NCBI RefSeq assembly: GCF_963678635.1
Contig: NC_087071.1
Span: 3,611,624-3,675,623 of the forward strand
From: Symsagittifera roscoffensis
Lineage: Eukaryota; Xenacoelomorpha; Acoela; Convolutidae
Direction: 5' to 3'
DNA length: 64,000 nucleotides
The translations under genes were made by a program, and so were the position numbers. The notes beneath the pieces are model-generated. The model was not told the origin of the DNA. It saw nothing but the letters and a program-made list of their open reading frames with translations, and did no database searches. Positions within the stretch are counted from its first letter, which is position 1. Every line of letters begins with the position of its first letter. This document shows, in pieces, positions 9,835-19,165 of the stretch.

Positions 9835-12821
9835 TATGCCTCGAAAAAAACTTCTTCGTTCCGCTCTAGTACGTCCTTGATGGCTTCGAGCTGTTCGTCT
9901 GTCAGTTTGCCCCTCAAGTGTTCAATCTCCGGGAGAACCGGTTTATTAATTTGCATTTCATCTAGTGTGGGCCGCTCCGGAAAGTTCGAACAGCTCGACA
10001 GCCCATCGTCCGTCTCTGACTTAAATGATTTAACAAGACCTGATGAACCTTTTATTTTCTGTAACCGTCTCAAGATACAAATTTTGTCCCTATGATTGGG
10101 AAAATCAACAGCTTCATTTTGTTTTGAGTTCTCAGTCATTTCATATCGGGTTTTAACCGGTAAAGCACATCCCAGTTTCCTCCCTCTCTGTATCGTGATC
10201 GGTATATCAAGAGTATTCAACAAGACACTGACGCAGAGGCCGCTCTTCGTTATCGAGAAGGATCTTCCCAAAACAGCAGCACTTTGACTATTAGGATTCG
10301 GGACTATGCATACCTGCTTATTGTCACTTAGTTCATTGTAATTTTTCATTCGTAAGCTTACAATCGCCGCCTCGTTCACCTTTAGCCTCACCCTCCTGTT
10401 CAAGAATACCGGTGCTTTGTTTTCATTTGTCATTATTAAATTTACCGGTTTGATTGCGTACCTCCTATCCGGGTTCCGTATCCTGAACATTGCGTTATTT
10501 AGATCAATCGCTACATCGAAATTCCTGATGAAGTCTCTGCCCAAAATGAATTGGTCAGATTCATCTAGGTTTTCTAGCACGAGAAAGCTCATCCACAGGT
10601 TACGTTCCCCCAAATTGAGGGCTATTATCGGCGTTCTGCCCAACACACGCAGGGCCCCTTTGTTTGCAGCCGACAACCGTATTCTCGAATCTATCAAGTC
10701 ATCTTTGTTGAAGCCCATTCGTTCCCATGTTTCGATTGGTATGACACTCAAGACTGCTCCCGTATCAAGTAACCCACGTAACTGAGTCTTTTTGCCACTT
10801 ATGTCTAGCACGTGCCCTGTCATATCTGCCTCCGTCCCGATGTGCATCGCATCTTCTTCAAGCATGGCGCAGTGTCCAATCGATCTCACTTTCAACTCTT
10901 CTTTCCCTACGTAGATTTGCCCAATTAGGTCTTCATCACATGTTATCATTGTTTTGGTATAGATGTTGATCCCATCTATGTTTAGCATCACCTCATGTGG
11001 ACCATAAGCTTCTGTATACCTGTTATCAACACGTACCGACTTGCTACCCCCTTTCGTGAGTAGTGCTCTCAATGCTCTAGAAGTCGATTGCGGGCTTATA
11101 CCACTCAAGTAATCTGCGTACACATCAATGTACATTATTGTCTGGTCACATGGTTCGCTCAAGTTTCTCGTTACTTCGTGGCCGCCCACAGTGATTATTG
11201 ACATTATTCTTGCTCCAATCTTTGTTAAGCCAAATGGCTTCCCTGTGACCATTTTTACAGTATTGCAGTTTCCATTTTTTGTCGAGCCCGATACAGCCTT
11301 TGATGTTGGCTTCGATCCAGTTAATGCTTCGTTGAAATTCTGTCTTTCGATCTCCTGCATTAGTCGTTGTTCTATTTCTTTCGCTGCCAGATCCTGCTTC
11401 ACTTTGATGATGGCGTCCGCTGCCGCCTTCTCGTAATCTAGTTCTGGGGCATTCTTCGCCTCTACTGCACTAAAACATTGTGTTACAGCTTTCACTGTTT
11501 TCGTTGGTAGCTCTGCATTTGGTCCCTCTAGGTTTTTCGTCTCAAATTCACCTTGTCTGTTACTCTGGTTCTGCACCGCTGCCAGCGCCAACTTGTGTTT
11601 TGGATGACTCTGATTCTTGACTGCTTCCCAAAACAACGGACAGTCCATCCTAAAGTGCCCCTCTTGGTTGCAGAAGAAGCATCTTGCACCTATTTTGATG
11701 ATCAAGCCACTATAGAACTCGTGTTCTTCCATCTGGCTCATATCTTCCTCATCAGGTGCGTATCCCAAACTCTTCATGCCCTGTTTGTATGTCGTGCAAT
11801 CCGCCACATGATGATCAGCTGACCCGCAGTTAGCACATGACCTGCGTTTGTCCATGTCGTCTCTGGGCTTGTACCATGATGACCTCTTCGGCTGACTCCC
11901 CCCTTGGGTGTTCCTGTTTTCTGAGTACGAGTATTTCTTGGGTTTCATCAGCATGTATTCCCTTGACTTCTGCCTCATCTCTTTCGGAGTTGGTGCTCTG
12001 TCTTTCGACAATGTGTAGTACGTTGCTAACATCGTTCTCAAGTCATCACTCTTTACCCCATCAAGAAATTTTGAGGCTATGCTGAAGTTCCTTCTATTGG
12101 TAGATTCTTCCGGGTCACTCCTTCTTCTCAAGCTCTCAAGATCATCTACGAACCTGTCTATCGATTCATCATCTCTTTGTCTCCTTTTTTCAAATCGCAT
12201 CATCGCTTGATGACCTTTCATGCCTGAGCCGAATCTATTTAACAATATTTCAAAGATTTTGTCCGCGGTATCGCGTTCTTCTTCTTTTTTCGCAACCACG
12301 CATTTTAATGCCGTGCCTTCTAAGTTGCTGAGTTTGGCTGTGCATGCTTGTCTTTCATCGTTCAAGTTATCCTGTTCTAGATGTAATCTCATCACTTCCA
12401 CCCAAGTATCAATGCATCCATCGGAGTCATCCTTGAATTCTTTTGGCTTCTTGAAAATTTTTCTAGATTTTCCCTCTCTTCTATCGCTCGAGTCAGTGTT
12501 CCTCGTGGCGAAGGCCTCTAGGGTCCTATTCATCATCTCCCAAGTGCTTGCCCACGCCATGGCATCTGGACCTGCGTTGCTGTTTGATGTTGAGTCCCCC
12601 GGACCTTTCGTTGTATTTGACGTTCCATTCTTCATAATTGTTTTAGCAGCTGTTGGTGCTATGCTCACCGCATCTCGGGTTGAAGGCAACGGTGGCGATT
12701 GCCGTTTGTTCCTTTGTGGTTCCACAAAGTCAACTCTGTTGCCTTGCGTGCGATCTGCTGCCGGCCTTTCTTGTGATGTGGAATTTCTCAAGATTGCATC
12801 CAATCCAGGAAGTTGTTTCAT
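9834..12821 (-). CDS. Gag-protease polyprotein of the gypsy-like element
   Basis: An intact 995-residue ORF. Residues about 120-300 form a Gag capsid-like region (KIFKKPKEFKDDSDGCIDTW, then helices). Two CCHC zinc knuckles of form CX2CX4HX4C follow at 329-342 (CANCGSADHHVADC) and 381-394 (CFFCNQEGHFRMDC), for RNA packaging. A retropepsin-type aspartic protease has its active site at 686-688 (LLDTGAVLSVI) and the partner strand FILGRDF about 60 residues later. The ORF ends at 9,834 in the first residues of RT after ERNEEVFFEA, where a homopolymer length change breaks the frame. The frame is also open upstream of the first ATG (12,821), so the true start probably lies further up in the 13,389 ORF, with a frameshift between. 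Confidence 0.88.
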   Translation of the reverse strand: MKQLPGLDAILRNSTSQERPAADRTQGNRVDFVEPQRNKRQSPPLPSTRDAVSIAPTAAKTIMKNGTSNTTKGPGDSTSNSNAGPDAMAWASTWEMMNRTLEAFATRNTDSSDRREGKSRKIFKKPKEFKDDSDGCIDTWVEVMRLHLEQDNLNDERQACTAKLSNLEGTALKCVVAKKEEERDTADKIFEILLNRFGSGMKGHQAMMRFEKRRQRDDESIDRFVDDLESLRRRSDPEESTNRRNFSIASKFLDGVKSDDLRTMLATYYTLSKDRAPTPKEMRQKSREYMLMKPKKYSYSENRNTQGGSQPKRSSWYKPRDDMDKRRSCANCGSADHHVADCTTYKQGMKSLGYAPDEEDMSQMEEHEFYSGLIIKIGARCFFCNQEGHFRMDCPLFWEAVKNQSHPKHKLALAAVQNQSNRQGEFETKNLEGPNAELPTKTVKAVTQCFSAVEAKNAPELDYEKAAADAIIKVKQDLAAKEIEQRLMQEIERQNFNEALTGSKPTSKAVSGSTKNGNCNTVKMVTGKPFGLTKIGARIMSIITVGGHEVTRNLSEPCDQTIMYIDVYADYLSGISPQSTSRALRALLTKGGSKSVRVDNRYTEAYGPHEVMLNIDGINIYTKTMITCDEDLIGQIYVGKEELKVRSIGHCAMLEEDAMHIGTEADMTGHVLDISGKKTQLRGLLDTGAVLSVIPIETWERMGFNKDDLIDSRIRLSAANKGALRVLGRTPIIALNLGERNLWMSFLVLENLDESDQFILGRDFIRNFDVAIDLNNAMFRIRNPDRRYAIKPVNLIMTNENKAPVFLNRRVRLKVNEAAIVSLRMKNYNELSDNKQVCIVPNPNSQSAAVLGRSFSITKSGLCVSVLLNTLDIPITIQRGRKLGCALPVKTRYEMTENSKQNEAVDFPNHRDKICILRRLQKIKGSSGLVKSFKSETDDGLSSCSNFPERPTLDEMQINKPVLPEIEHLRGKLTDEQLEAIKDVLERNEEVFFEA

Positions 12822-13389
12822 GGTCCCCTGTTGTCCTGTAGTCGGTCGCTGGTCCCGGTTTTCTCTGACCCTCGTTCTGATCGATCTCTGTTGTCCTCGT
12901 GGATACTGTTCCGAATGTTTTGCTTTTCTCGACTTTCGTCCCCTCCACCGCTGCGTCCTTCAATCTCATTCCGACCATCGTCGCTAATCTTTCAGTAAAA
13001 GACGTTCTCTTTTGAGACTCAGCCGTCACTGTTTCTGACGTGTTGCCTGCTGTGTCTTCCACATTGTCTATTGGTGATAACTCTATGGGTTTCGGGTTTG
13101 GTTCTTCTGCATTGGGCATTGGAGTTGACTCTGTCGCCGTCTTCCCTGTTTCATCCACACTTTGATCAGGTGTCTCAAGATCAATCTCGATGGTGGGTTC
13201 TACTCGTTCCCCTTCCGTGCCCTCTTTTGCTCTATTCTCCGTGGTACTCTTCGTGCTGACCATACTAACTGAAAAGCTCTTCTTTGTTACCTTCGGACCC
13301 ATTGATGTTGTTTTGCGTAGCGACGAATTATACTTTGTCTTCGCTTCGGTAGATCTTTTTTCAGCTACCGAAACCCTGCTCCGCCTCAT
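12730..13389 (-). CDS. N-terminal Gag segment, out of frame with the main Gag ORF
   Basis: 219 residues, first ATG at 13,389, rich in Thr, Ser, Lys and Glu, with no domain. Its 3' end overlaps the 12,821 ORF in another frame. The overlapped frame is open for tens of codons upstream of 12,821 with Arg/Gln-rich sequence, so a single indel near 12,830-12,930 probably split one Gag. The last ~30 residues of this ORF are then out-of-frame translation. A separate small leader protein is the alternative. Confidence 0.5.
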   Translation of the reverse strand: MRRSRVSVAEKRSTEAKTKYNSSLRKTTSMGPKVTKKSFSVSMVSTKSTTENRAKEGTEGERVEPTIEIDLETPDQSVDETGKTATESTPMPNAEEPNPKPIELSPIDNVEDTAGNTSETVTAESQKRTSFTERLATMVGMRLKDAAVEGTKVEKSKTFGTVSTRTTEIDQNEGQRKPGPATDYRTTGDHETTSWIGCNLEKFHITRKAGSRSHARQQS

Positions 13390-13391
13390 TA

Positions 13392-13668
13392 TTACAATTG
13401 TTACTTTTTACAGTATTACTATCTACAAAATTCTACTCTAAGGTTAAAACTCTAAGGAAAAAGAAATTGACAATTCGCTAGAAACAACTTTTCTCAAACT
13501 TTTATGTGTTAGGTTAGGATATGTTAGGGAATATGTTGTTATAATATGTTACTTCAACCTAACTTAGTACTTTTTGTAGTACCCCCTTCCTAATGCTGTT
13601 CCAAGACTTTCTCTCTACCGTCTCAAGACTATTCAGTGTTGTCCCAGTACTTCTTGTTAGTATCCTCA
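13392..13668. other. Leader next to gag start, AT-rich, no gene
   Basis: Upstream (minus sense) of the gag ATG. It contains a stretch with repeated TTAGG/GTTAGG words near 13,507-13,560 and no supported ORF. It is probably the untranslated leader of the retroelement. Confidence 0.35.
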
Positions 13669-14207
13669 GACCAATGTCCCAAGACCAACGTCCCAAGACC
13701 AACGTCCCAAGACTAGTATCCCAAGACTAATGTCCCAAGACCAATGTCCCAAGACCAATGTCCCAAGACCAATGCCCCAAGACCAACGTCCCAAGACTAA
13801 TGTCCCAAGACCACTGTCCCAAGACGAATGGCCCAAGACTAATGTCCCAAGACCAATGGCCCAAGACCAACGTCCCAAGACTAATGTCCCAAGACCAATG
13901 GCCCAAGACCAACGCCCCAAGACTAATGTCCCAAGACCAATGGCCCAAGACCAACGTGCCAAGACTAATGTCCCAAGACCAATGGCCCAAGACCAACGTC
14001 CCAAGACTAATGTCCCAAGACCAGTGTCCCAAGACCACTGTCCCAAGACCAATGTCCCAAGACTGTTTCGTACCAAGACCGCTCTGGTCCAAGACTGTCC
14101 CAAGGCTGCACTGTCCCAAGACTGTCCCAAGACTGTGTTGTTCCAAGACTGTCCCCAGACTGCAATGTCCCAAGACTTCTTCGGTACTGTCCCAAGACTC
14201 GTCACTG
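13669..14207. repeat. 14-bp minisatellite (CCCAAGACCAATGT family), about 30-38 copies
   Basis: The core CCCAAGAC recurs every 14 bases with variants CCAATGT, TAATGT, CAACGT and CAATGG. The array is regular from about 13,669 to 14,060 and ragged to about 14,207. Three units make 42 bp, so the array is open in several frames; the ORFs seen here (repeated LGTLVLGHWSWDI on minus, SQDQCPKTNVPR on plus) are by-products. It sits in the leader of the retroelement. Confidence 0.93.
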
Positions 14208-15068
14208 AGTGTCTGGGTGTCCGATCTCTCCTTCTTCGTTGTAGGGACTATTGAACCACAGTACCTTTTACCACCACTTGAGCTCTAGTAAAAATTTTCC
14301 CAAAATCCCTATCTTGATGGTCGAAACCCAGATACTAATCAGTAACTTCAGCCTATATGAAACTTCAAATCCCCTACAGATATCACCTGTTCGTAAAAAT
14401 ACCAACAACAAATTTTCACCAAAATGTAAAATTTTAAACTGGGAGAAAAAAAAATAACAAAATTTAAATTCCAAAAACAAGTGGGTGAATTCTCCTGAAA
14501 TTCAAGGTTGACTGATGTCAATCTTTGTCTGAAAAATGTCTGGTACCCGATTGCCACGCGTTTTCCTCCCCCAACTAATGATCTTATTGGGTATCACAAA
14601 AACTGTCTGTTTCCGTCCCCCCTACCGATCCGACCGGGGTATCTACCTTAACGCGATGTTAAATGTGGATATCCACTTATTATTACCAGCGCGTGTAAAT
14701 ATCTAATGTAACTAAATCAACGATGTCGATTAATTAGTTACTCTAATTTCCCCCCTTTTTACAATTTGCAACCGCCAACCTCTAACCTAACCAGCCCCCC
14801 TTCTAACATCCCCCCTCTTTAGCCCTCTTAAGCCGAAAAATCCCTTAAGCGCCGGGTGCTAAACTTCTCGAGAGAAAACCGTAGACCTGTTTCCAGGCCT
14901 GCTTGAGCAAAAACTGCCTCAAAACTAAGGGACACCGCTTATCCAATTTTAAACTTATCTCCTATAATGTAATGTGGATTCTAACGATACCCGTTGCCCG
15001 ACTTGAGAACACCCCTGTGCGTCCTCTTGTAGTGATCCTGTGCTGGTTGTCTCTGTTCTGCACTTGAC
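14208..15068. other. No gene; probable retroelement leader
   Basis: AT-rich to about 14,500, then C-rich pyrimidine tracts (runs of CCCCCC near 14,750-14,830). No supported ORF and no LTR boundary that I can prove. Confidence 0.35.
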
Positions 15069-15319
15069 AGCAGCACCACTTTCCCACTTGGCTGGTCACC
15101 TCTTCCAGTCAAGTCTCCTAGTGGTCGGTTTCGATCCCTGTGAACCACTTTCCCACTCGGCTGGTCACCCTTTCCAGTCAAGTCTCCTAGTGGTCTGGTT
15201 CGATCCTTGTGAACCACTTTCGCACTCGACTGGTCACCCTTTCCAGTCAAGTCTCCTAGTGGTCCGGCTAGGTTGCGATCTATCTGAAAACCCTTAACAA
15301 CGCCCCCCCACTCGGGCAC
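14981..15319 (-). CDS. Small ORF made of 23-residue repeats, uncertain
   Basis: 112 residues starting MPEWGGVVKGF; most of it is the three 69-bp repeats. It is Gly/Lys/Asp-rich with no known motif. Unit length divisible by three would keep any ORF open, so coding status is unproven. It lies in the presumed leader of the retroelement, upstream of gag in the same orientation. Confidence 0.2.
   Translation of the reverse strand: MPEWGGVVKGFQIDRNLAGPLGDLTGKGDQSSAKVVHKDRTRPLGDLTGKGDQPSGKVVHRDRNRPLGDLTGRGDQPSGKVVLLSSAEQRQPAQDHYKRTHRGVLKSGNGYR
15075..15281. repeat. Three tandem 69-bp repeats
   Basis: The words ACCACTTTC...CTGGTCACC...TTCCAGTCAAGTCTCCTAG recur with starts at 15,075, 15,144 and 15,213, exactly 69 bp apart. 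Units differ by only a few bases. Because 69 is 23 codons, the minus strand reads three copies of a 23-residue peptide (PLGDLTGKGDQPSGKVVH core). Confidence 0.92.
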
Positions 15320-16245
15320 CTTACTAAAGTCACTGGTTTAAATTGCTAGATTGATCGAAATGATCGGTCTTATAAAACAGTATGGGTATACTATTTAATT
15401 AATATAAAGGTTTGATCCAACTAATTTGGTGTCAAAGTCACTGTCTTTTTTCGTTTTATGGTTTTTGTTCCTTTTTCTATTCTTTTTTGGTTTTTGTTTC
15501 GCTTTTTGTCTTTTTGCTCGTGTTTTTGTCCCCCTAGTTGCCCCCCTTTACTCGGTTAGCTAAACCTCGTTCGGAGAGCGTACCAGGAAGTTTTCTCGAG
15601 TGTTCTTAAAAAGCTATCACGGTACAACCCGAAGGTTTGCACGTTCCCGCCGAGCCGTACCACCGGTACTCTAGAATGGGCATGCAGCCCAGAGCTGTGT
15701 CAAGTGGGTTCGACTCCGTAGTCTTGATGTCGTAAACACCCAGGAGCGCCATAAAAACACTATGTAACAATCGCCTACTTCAGTCACATATGAGACTTAA
15801 GAAAAATAGGCCCTATAACCTATTGGCTCAAGAGTCAGGGACACTATCTCTTGTGTTTTTCTACCTCAAGAACGGTCGGAGCCAATTCGGTTCGCTTGCG
15901 ACAAGAGATTAGAACCCGTTACAGCTTAGAGGCTACTACCAAAATATCCCCCCAGTCTAGAAAATAAGAACTTCCCCATACTTAGGTCTCGAAATACCCA
16001 AAATACACGAACGCCGTTAAAAACAGGGTCGGAACAATCCGTTAAGTTACTTTTTATTGGACAGTGGAACTTTGATCCATTTCAGATGAATCAACCTAAA
16101 ACTCGCCTTATCTCAACATAACAATCATAAAATACACTCAAGAAATTTAAATTGGGAACTCACATGTCGATGCGCTCGAGTACAAGGAGTAATTAAAAGA
16201 GTAAGCAACTCGAGAATTAGATAATATAACTGAATAAGTTTGATG
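15320..16245. other. No gene; presumed 5' region of the retroelement
   Basis: Pyrimidine-rich near 15,440-15,550, with GC-richer patches to about 15,960. No supported ORF. A 5' LTR of the large element should lie somewhere between 13.4 and 16.5 kb, but without the 3' LTR the edge cannot be placed. Confidence 0.3.
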
Positions 16246-16497
16246 CTAATCAGTTTCAATGACAGAAGTAAGTTCTGTCTCTAGAATTGGAGTTTTTGGG
16301 TGTGAACCATTAGGACACTCAAACTGTCCGCCTTTCCATTGAAGGTTCACTCTAGTTCGTTCCAAATAATCGTCCTCTCTTCTCTCAATTATCTCTCCTC
16401 CTATTTCGGGATAAGACAGCTCTACTCTTGTATTATTTCGTATCGGGAAATTGCGAATAGCAATTTCCTGCTGTTTTTCTTGAGTAGTTTCCCGCAA
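16246..16497 (-). CDS. 83-residue hypothetical ORF, uncertain
   Basis: It starts MRETTQEKQQEIAIRNF and ends VIETD before TGA. It is hydrophilic and charged, with no motif I recognise. It lies at the outer edge of the GC-richer region, in the same orientation as the gypsy-like element. It could be chance. Confidence 0.15.
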   Translation of the reverse strand: MRETTQEKQQEIAIRNFPIRNNTRVELSYPEIGGEIIERREDDYLERTRVNLQWKGGQFECPNGSHPKTPILETELTSVIETD

Positions 16498-16654
16498 TTG
16501 TTAATTCGGTCATTCTGATTTTTCATTTTTTGTTTTCAGTTGGTTCGAGAAAACTGAGCATGAAAGGCTCCATTCGAAATTTTGAAAATTAAAACTTCAC
16601 TCCAAAATTACGTGTCTCTCAAGGTCAAACTTCCAGACATGACCGACTGGCACA

Positions 16655-17194
16655 ATGCGCATAAAACTTGGTCTGTACAAATCCTTAATTTTTCCTGTTC
16701 TAACGTATGGTCTAATTATTTGCAATATCTCAAGAAGCGACTTAGGGAGATTAGAAAGGTTCCAAAAGAAAGTCTTAAAATGGATCACGGGAAACGATTC
16801 TGACTATACAGAGCAGCTGAGATTGTTAAACATCCTGCCTCTGGCGTTGTTTCTTCAGCTGAACGAGTTACTGATGATGGCGAAATTCATGCATGAAGAA
16901 AACGATCACATTATGCTCCCAGCAAAAATTGAAAATCCAGGAAGAACGAAAGAAATGTTCAACCTAAACAAGACCAGAACTGAAAAAGCTAGAGGAGAGT
17001 TTACATTCAGGACGTGCCGTCTATTAAACCGACTAAATCAGAAAATTGAATTTCGAGAAATGCGAGGCTTAAAGCGAAGATTGATACAGACGATGTGGAA
17101 GTTTTTCGACGATCAATACTCAGAACAAAACAAGTGCACATGGGTCCTCTTCTGTGACTGCAACATGTGCCGAAATAACTGGACAAAATTTTGA
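16655..17194 (+). pseudogene. 5'-truncated LINE: C-terminal end of reverse transcriptase ORF
   Basis: 179 residues. The start reads KLGLYKSLIFPVLTYGLII, the RT thumb/connection signature of non-LTR elements (YKSLxxPVLxYG), then RLERFQKKVLKWITG and LRLLNILPLALFLQ. The C-terminus has Cys residues (CTWVLFCDCNMCRNNW) as in LINE C-terminal CCHC-like motifs, then a natural stop. Upstream palm motifs are missing, as expected from 5' truncation during target-primed reverse transcription. It lies head to head with the gypsy-like element and 620 bp upstream of UPF3. The family (CR1/Jockey-like) is not certain. Confidence 0.85.
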
Positions 17195-17818
17195 GAACTT
17201 TGGGGATATCATCCCATCAGTATCCTACTGAAAATTCACAACAACAACAACTTAAAAAATTAAGATAGACAAAAAGACCAGTATTACAGGTTCCAGTTAA
17301 ACGAATGGAAACCCTTTGGTTTTTCTTACGATAACTTTTGTAGCTTCCACTGTTAGGTAAGATCCTTTTAACTATACGCTTTTGTAATTCTGTCATGATG
17401 TTAAAAACTATACGCTTTATGTGAATTCTGTCATCGGTCCAGTAAGTGTTTTTTCACTGTATTCGCAGATTCACATCTGGTTCTTATATAGTCAGTTTAA
17501 TCTAATCTAATTTATTCTTATATAGTCAGTTCTTAGATGTTGAAATTCTAGCCATTATTTTATTATATTGTGAATAAGTCTATCACCAAGAAAAAATGCG
17601 TTACTTACACTTGCTTAATAATATTGATTATCATTTTGCAATTAAAGTTCTTTTTGTATATATAATTATGTTGTATATGAGTGAATCGATTAACCAAATA
17701 TTTGATTCATTTGATACTGGAGCAATTAAAACCCCCTTTTTCAGAATGGATTTTGAGCTGTTGGTTTTGGATACCAGCAAGGAAGAGAAAATGTAGCGAA
17801 GGCTTTTTCGAATCACTC
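17195..17818. other. LINE 3' tail and UPF3 upstream region
   Basis: Contains near-duplicated words (ACTATACGCTTT at about 17,373 and 17,409; TTCTTATATAGTCAGTT at about 17,480 and 17,516), probably LINE 3' UTR. From about 17,540 the AT-rich sequence is the candidate UPF3 promoter/5' UTR. The reading frame is open upstream of the UPF3 ATG to 17,681, so a longer N-terminus cannot be excluded. Confidence 0.4.
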
Positions 17819-18003
17819 ATGGCTGCTGAAAAAACAGATTCAAAGACGAGAGGGTCGGATGCAGTGAAGTTAGTGGTACGGAACTTTCAATGTCTCGTGA
17901 ATGAGGCAGAAGACTCGACTGCTGACTGGAAACATTTGCCTCATTGTTTCGATCACTGGAATGAGCGGATCGAAACCCATTATTGTCTTCAAAATGTTGA
18001 TTG
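17819..18003 (+). CDS. UPF3: UPF3 exon 1
   Basis: ATG at 17,819 (MAAEKTDSKTRG), then KLVVRNF, the first strand of the UPF2-binding domain. Donor TG|GTATGT at 18,004, phase 2. The start was chosen because the conserved strand lies 17 residues in; upstream in-frame ATGs exist. Confidence 0.7.
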
Positions 18004-19112
18004 GTATGTTTTATATATGGTTAATGCCAAATGTAGGTTTTATATATGGTTAATGCCAAATTTTTGGCATTATCGGTGACCTTAACGGAGCAATTTAACC
18101 TTTCATAGGCTAAAACATTTTACGAAAAAACTTTAAAACGTGTTCGGAACAATGGTCATTGTCAGGTTTCGATCGTTTCAGCATGGGCCAATCTCAGGGG
18201 CAGAAGAGTTTACATGGGATTCAAAACTACCCAAGATGCGATGGAATTCCATCGAGAGTTCGATGGTAGCTTTGTGGGAAGACAATCAGCTGATGATCGA
18301 ATTAGCTCCATACCCTAAGCTGCCGAGAGCCCAGAGATTGAAACAGGACACCAAACAGTCGACTATAGAGCAAGGTAGTAAAACAAAACGTTCAACCGAA
18401 ATACATTCTTCGCACTGCAAGCCGTACCTTAACTTTTTATCAATTCCGGTATGCTTGCAATTCCGGTTTGTTTAGATTAACGAATGTTTCATAAGAGTTT
18501 TAGGTATGCTGCTTGTTACTCTGACTAAAAGCAAACGATTTTCAAGCCGGAAAACACTTTTTCCCGTGAACTTCGAACAACTCATACTTTAAATTTTGTA
18601 ATCAACTGAAGTTAGTGAATGATTAAGTAAAGCGTCTAATAGTTTTAATGATTTTTGATTCGCTTTCTGCTATCGGTGTCTTTTATCGGTCGTGGAAATT
18701 CGACTACTAGTAATGTTCCCAAGATAGCGTTTTATTCAATGATTTGAAATTTTATTGGCTTCCTTTAGATTCGTTTATTTTTTATAAAAAGTATTACCTG
18801 CAGAATAAAGAATTTGAACCAATTTTTGCCATAGTTCGAGTTGATTTATTATAAAAAGGTTAAATCTTAAATCTTTCTTGTTAGCTGTTCTTTTTTAACC
18901 TTGCGATAAGCAAGGGTGTTGCAACCTGCTATATATGTCTTTCCCGTAAACAACTCCACTGTTCACAGGGTGACTTAAATTGATGGCCCTCTCCAATCCT
19001 GCATTTTCGTCAACTTATCTAGAAATGTGGAGCATGTTAGCATTTTAAATGCCCGTTATATTAGAAATTTGTTGCTTGTATTTCCATTTCAATATTTATA
19101 TATATATATATA

Positions 19113-19165
<53 letters not shown>

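Larger units (their letters stand above)
1..13391 (-). mobile_element. Large decayed Ty3/gypsy-like retroelement with macrodomain and SGNH accessory ORFs (3' end beyond window)
   Basis: All coding signal between 1 and 13,391 lies on the minus strand and follows gypsy order: gag, zinc knuckles, protease, RT, RNase H, integrase, then extra ORFs where errantiviruses carry env. The coding part alone exceeds 13 kb and continues past base 1, which is much larger than a typical 5-8 kb gypsy element. Decay is visible: frameshifts near 12.8-12.9, 9.84 and 4.95 kb, an 8-bp tandem duplication at 9,658-9,673, in-frame stops near 8,577, 4,748 and 1,019, and a deletion at 7,323. No LTR pair can be shown because the 3' end is outside the window. 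GC content is visibly higher than in the host DNA. Gypsy-class assignment is firm; the extra domains are inferred from motifs read by eye. Confidence 0.9.

Noticed and set aside
1-13000. Plus-strand ORFs up to 255 codons
   Set aside because: Antisense shadows of gag, pol and accessory ORFs; none has a domain.
13500-13560. Telomere-like TTAGG words
   Set aside because: Only a few scattered copies, not a tandem telomeric array.
13666-14288. ORFs rich in GTLVLGHWSWDIS or SQDQCPKTNVP
   Set aside because: By-products of the 14-bp minisatellite (42 bp = three units).
16582-16803. 73-codon ORF overlapping the LINE
   Set aside because: Frame-shifted overlap of the clear RT frame at 16,655-17,194.
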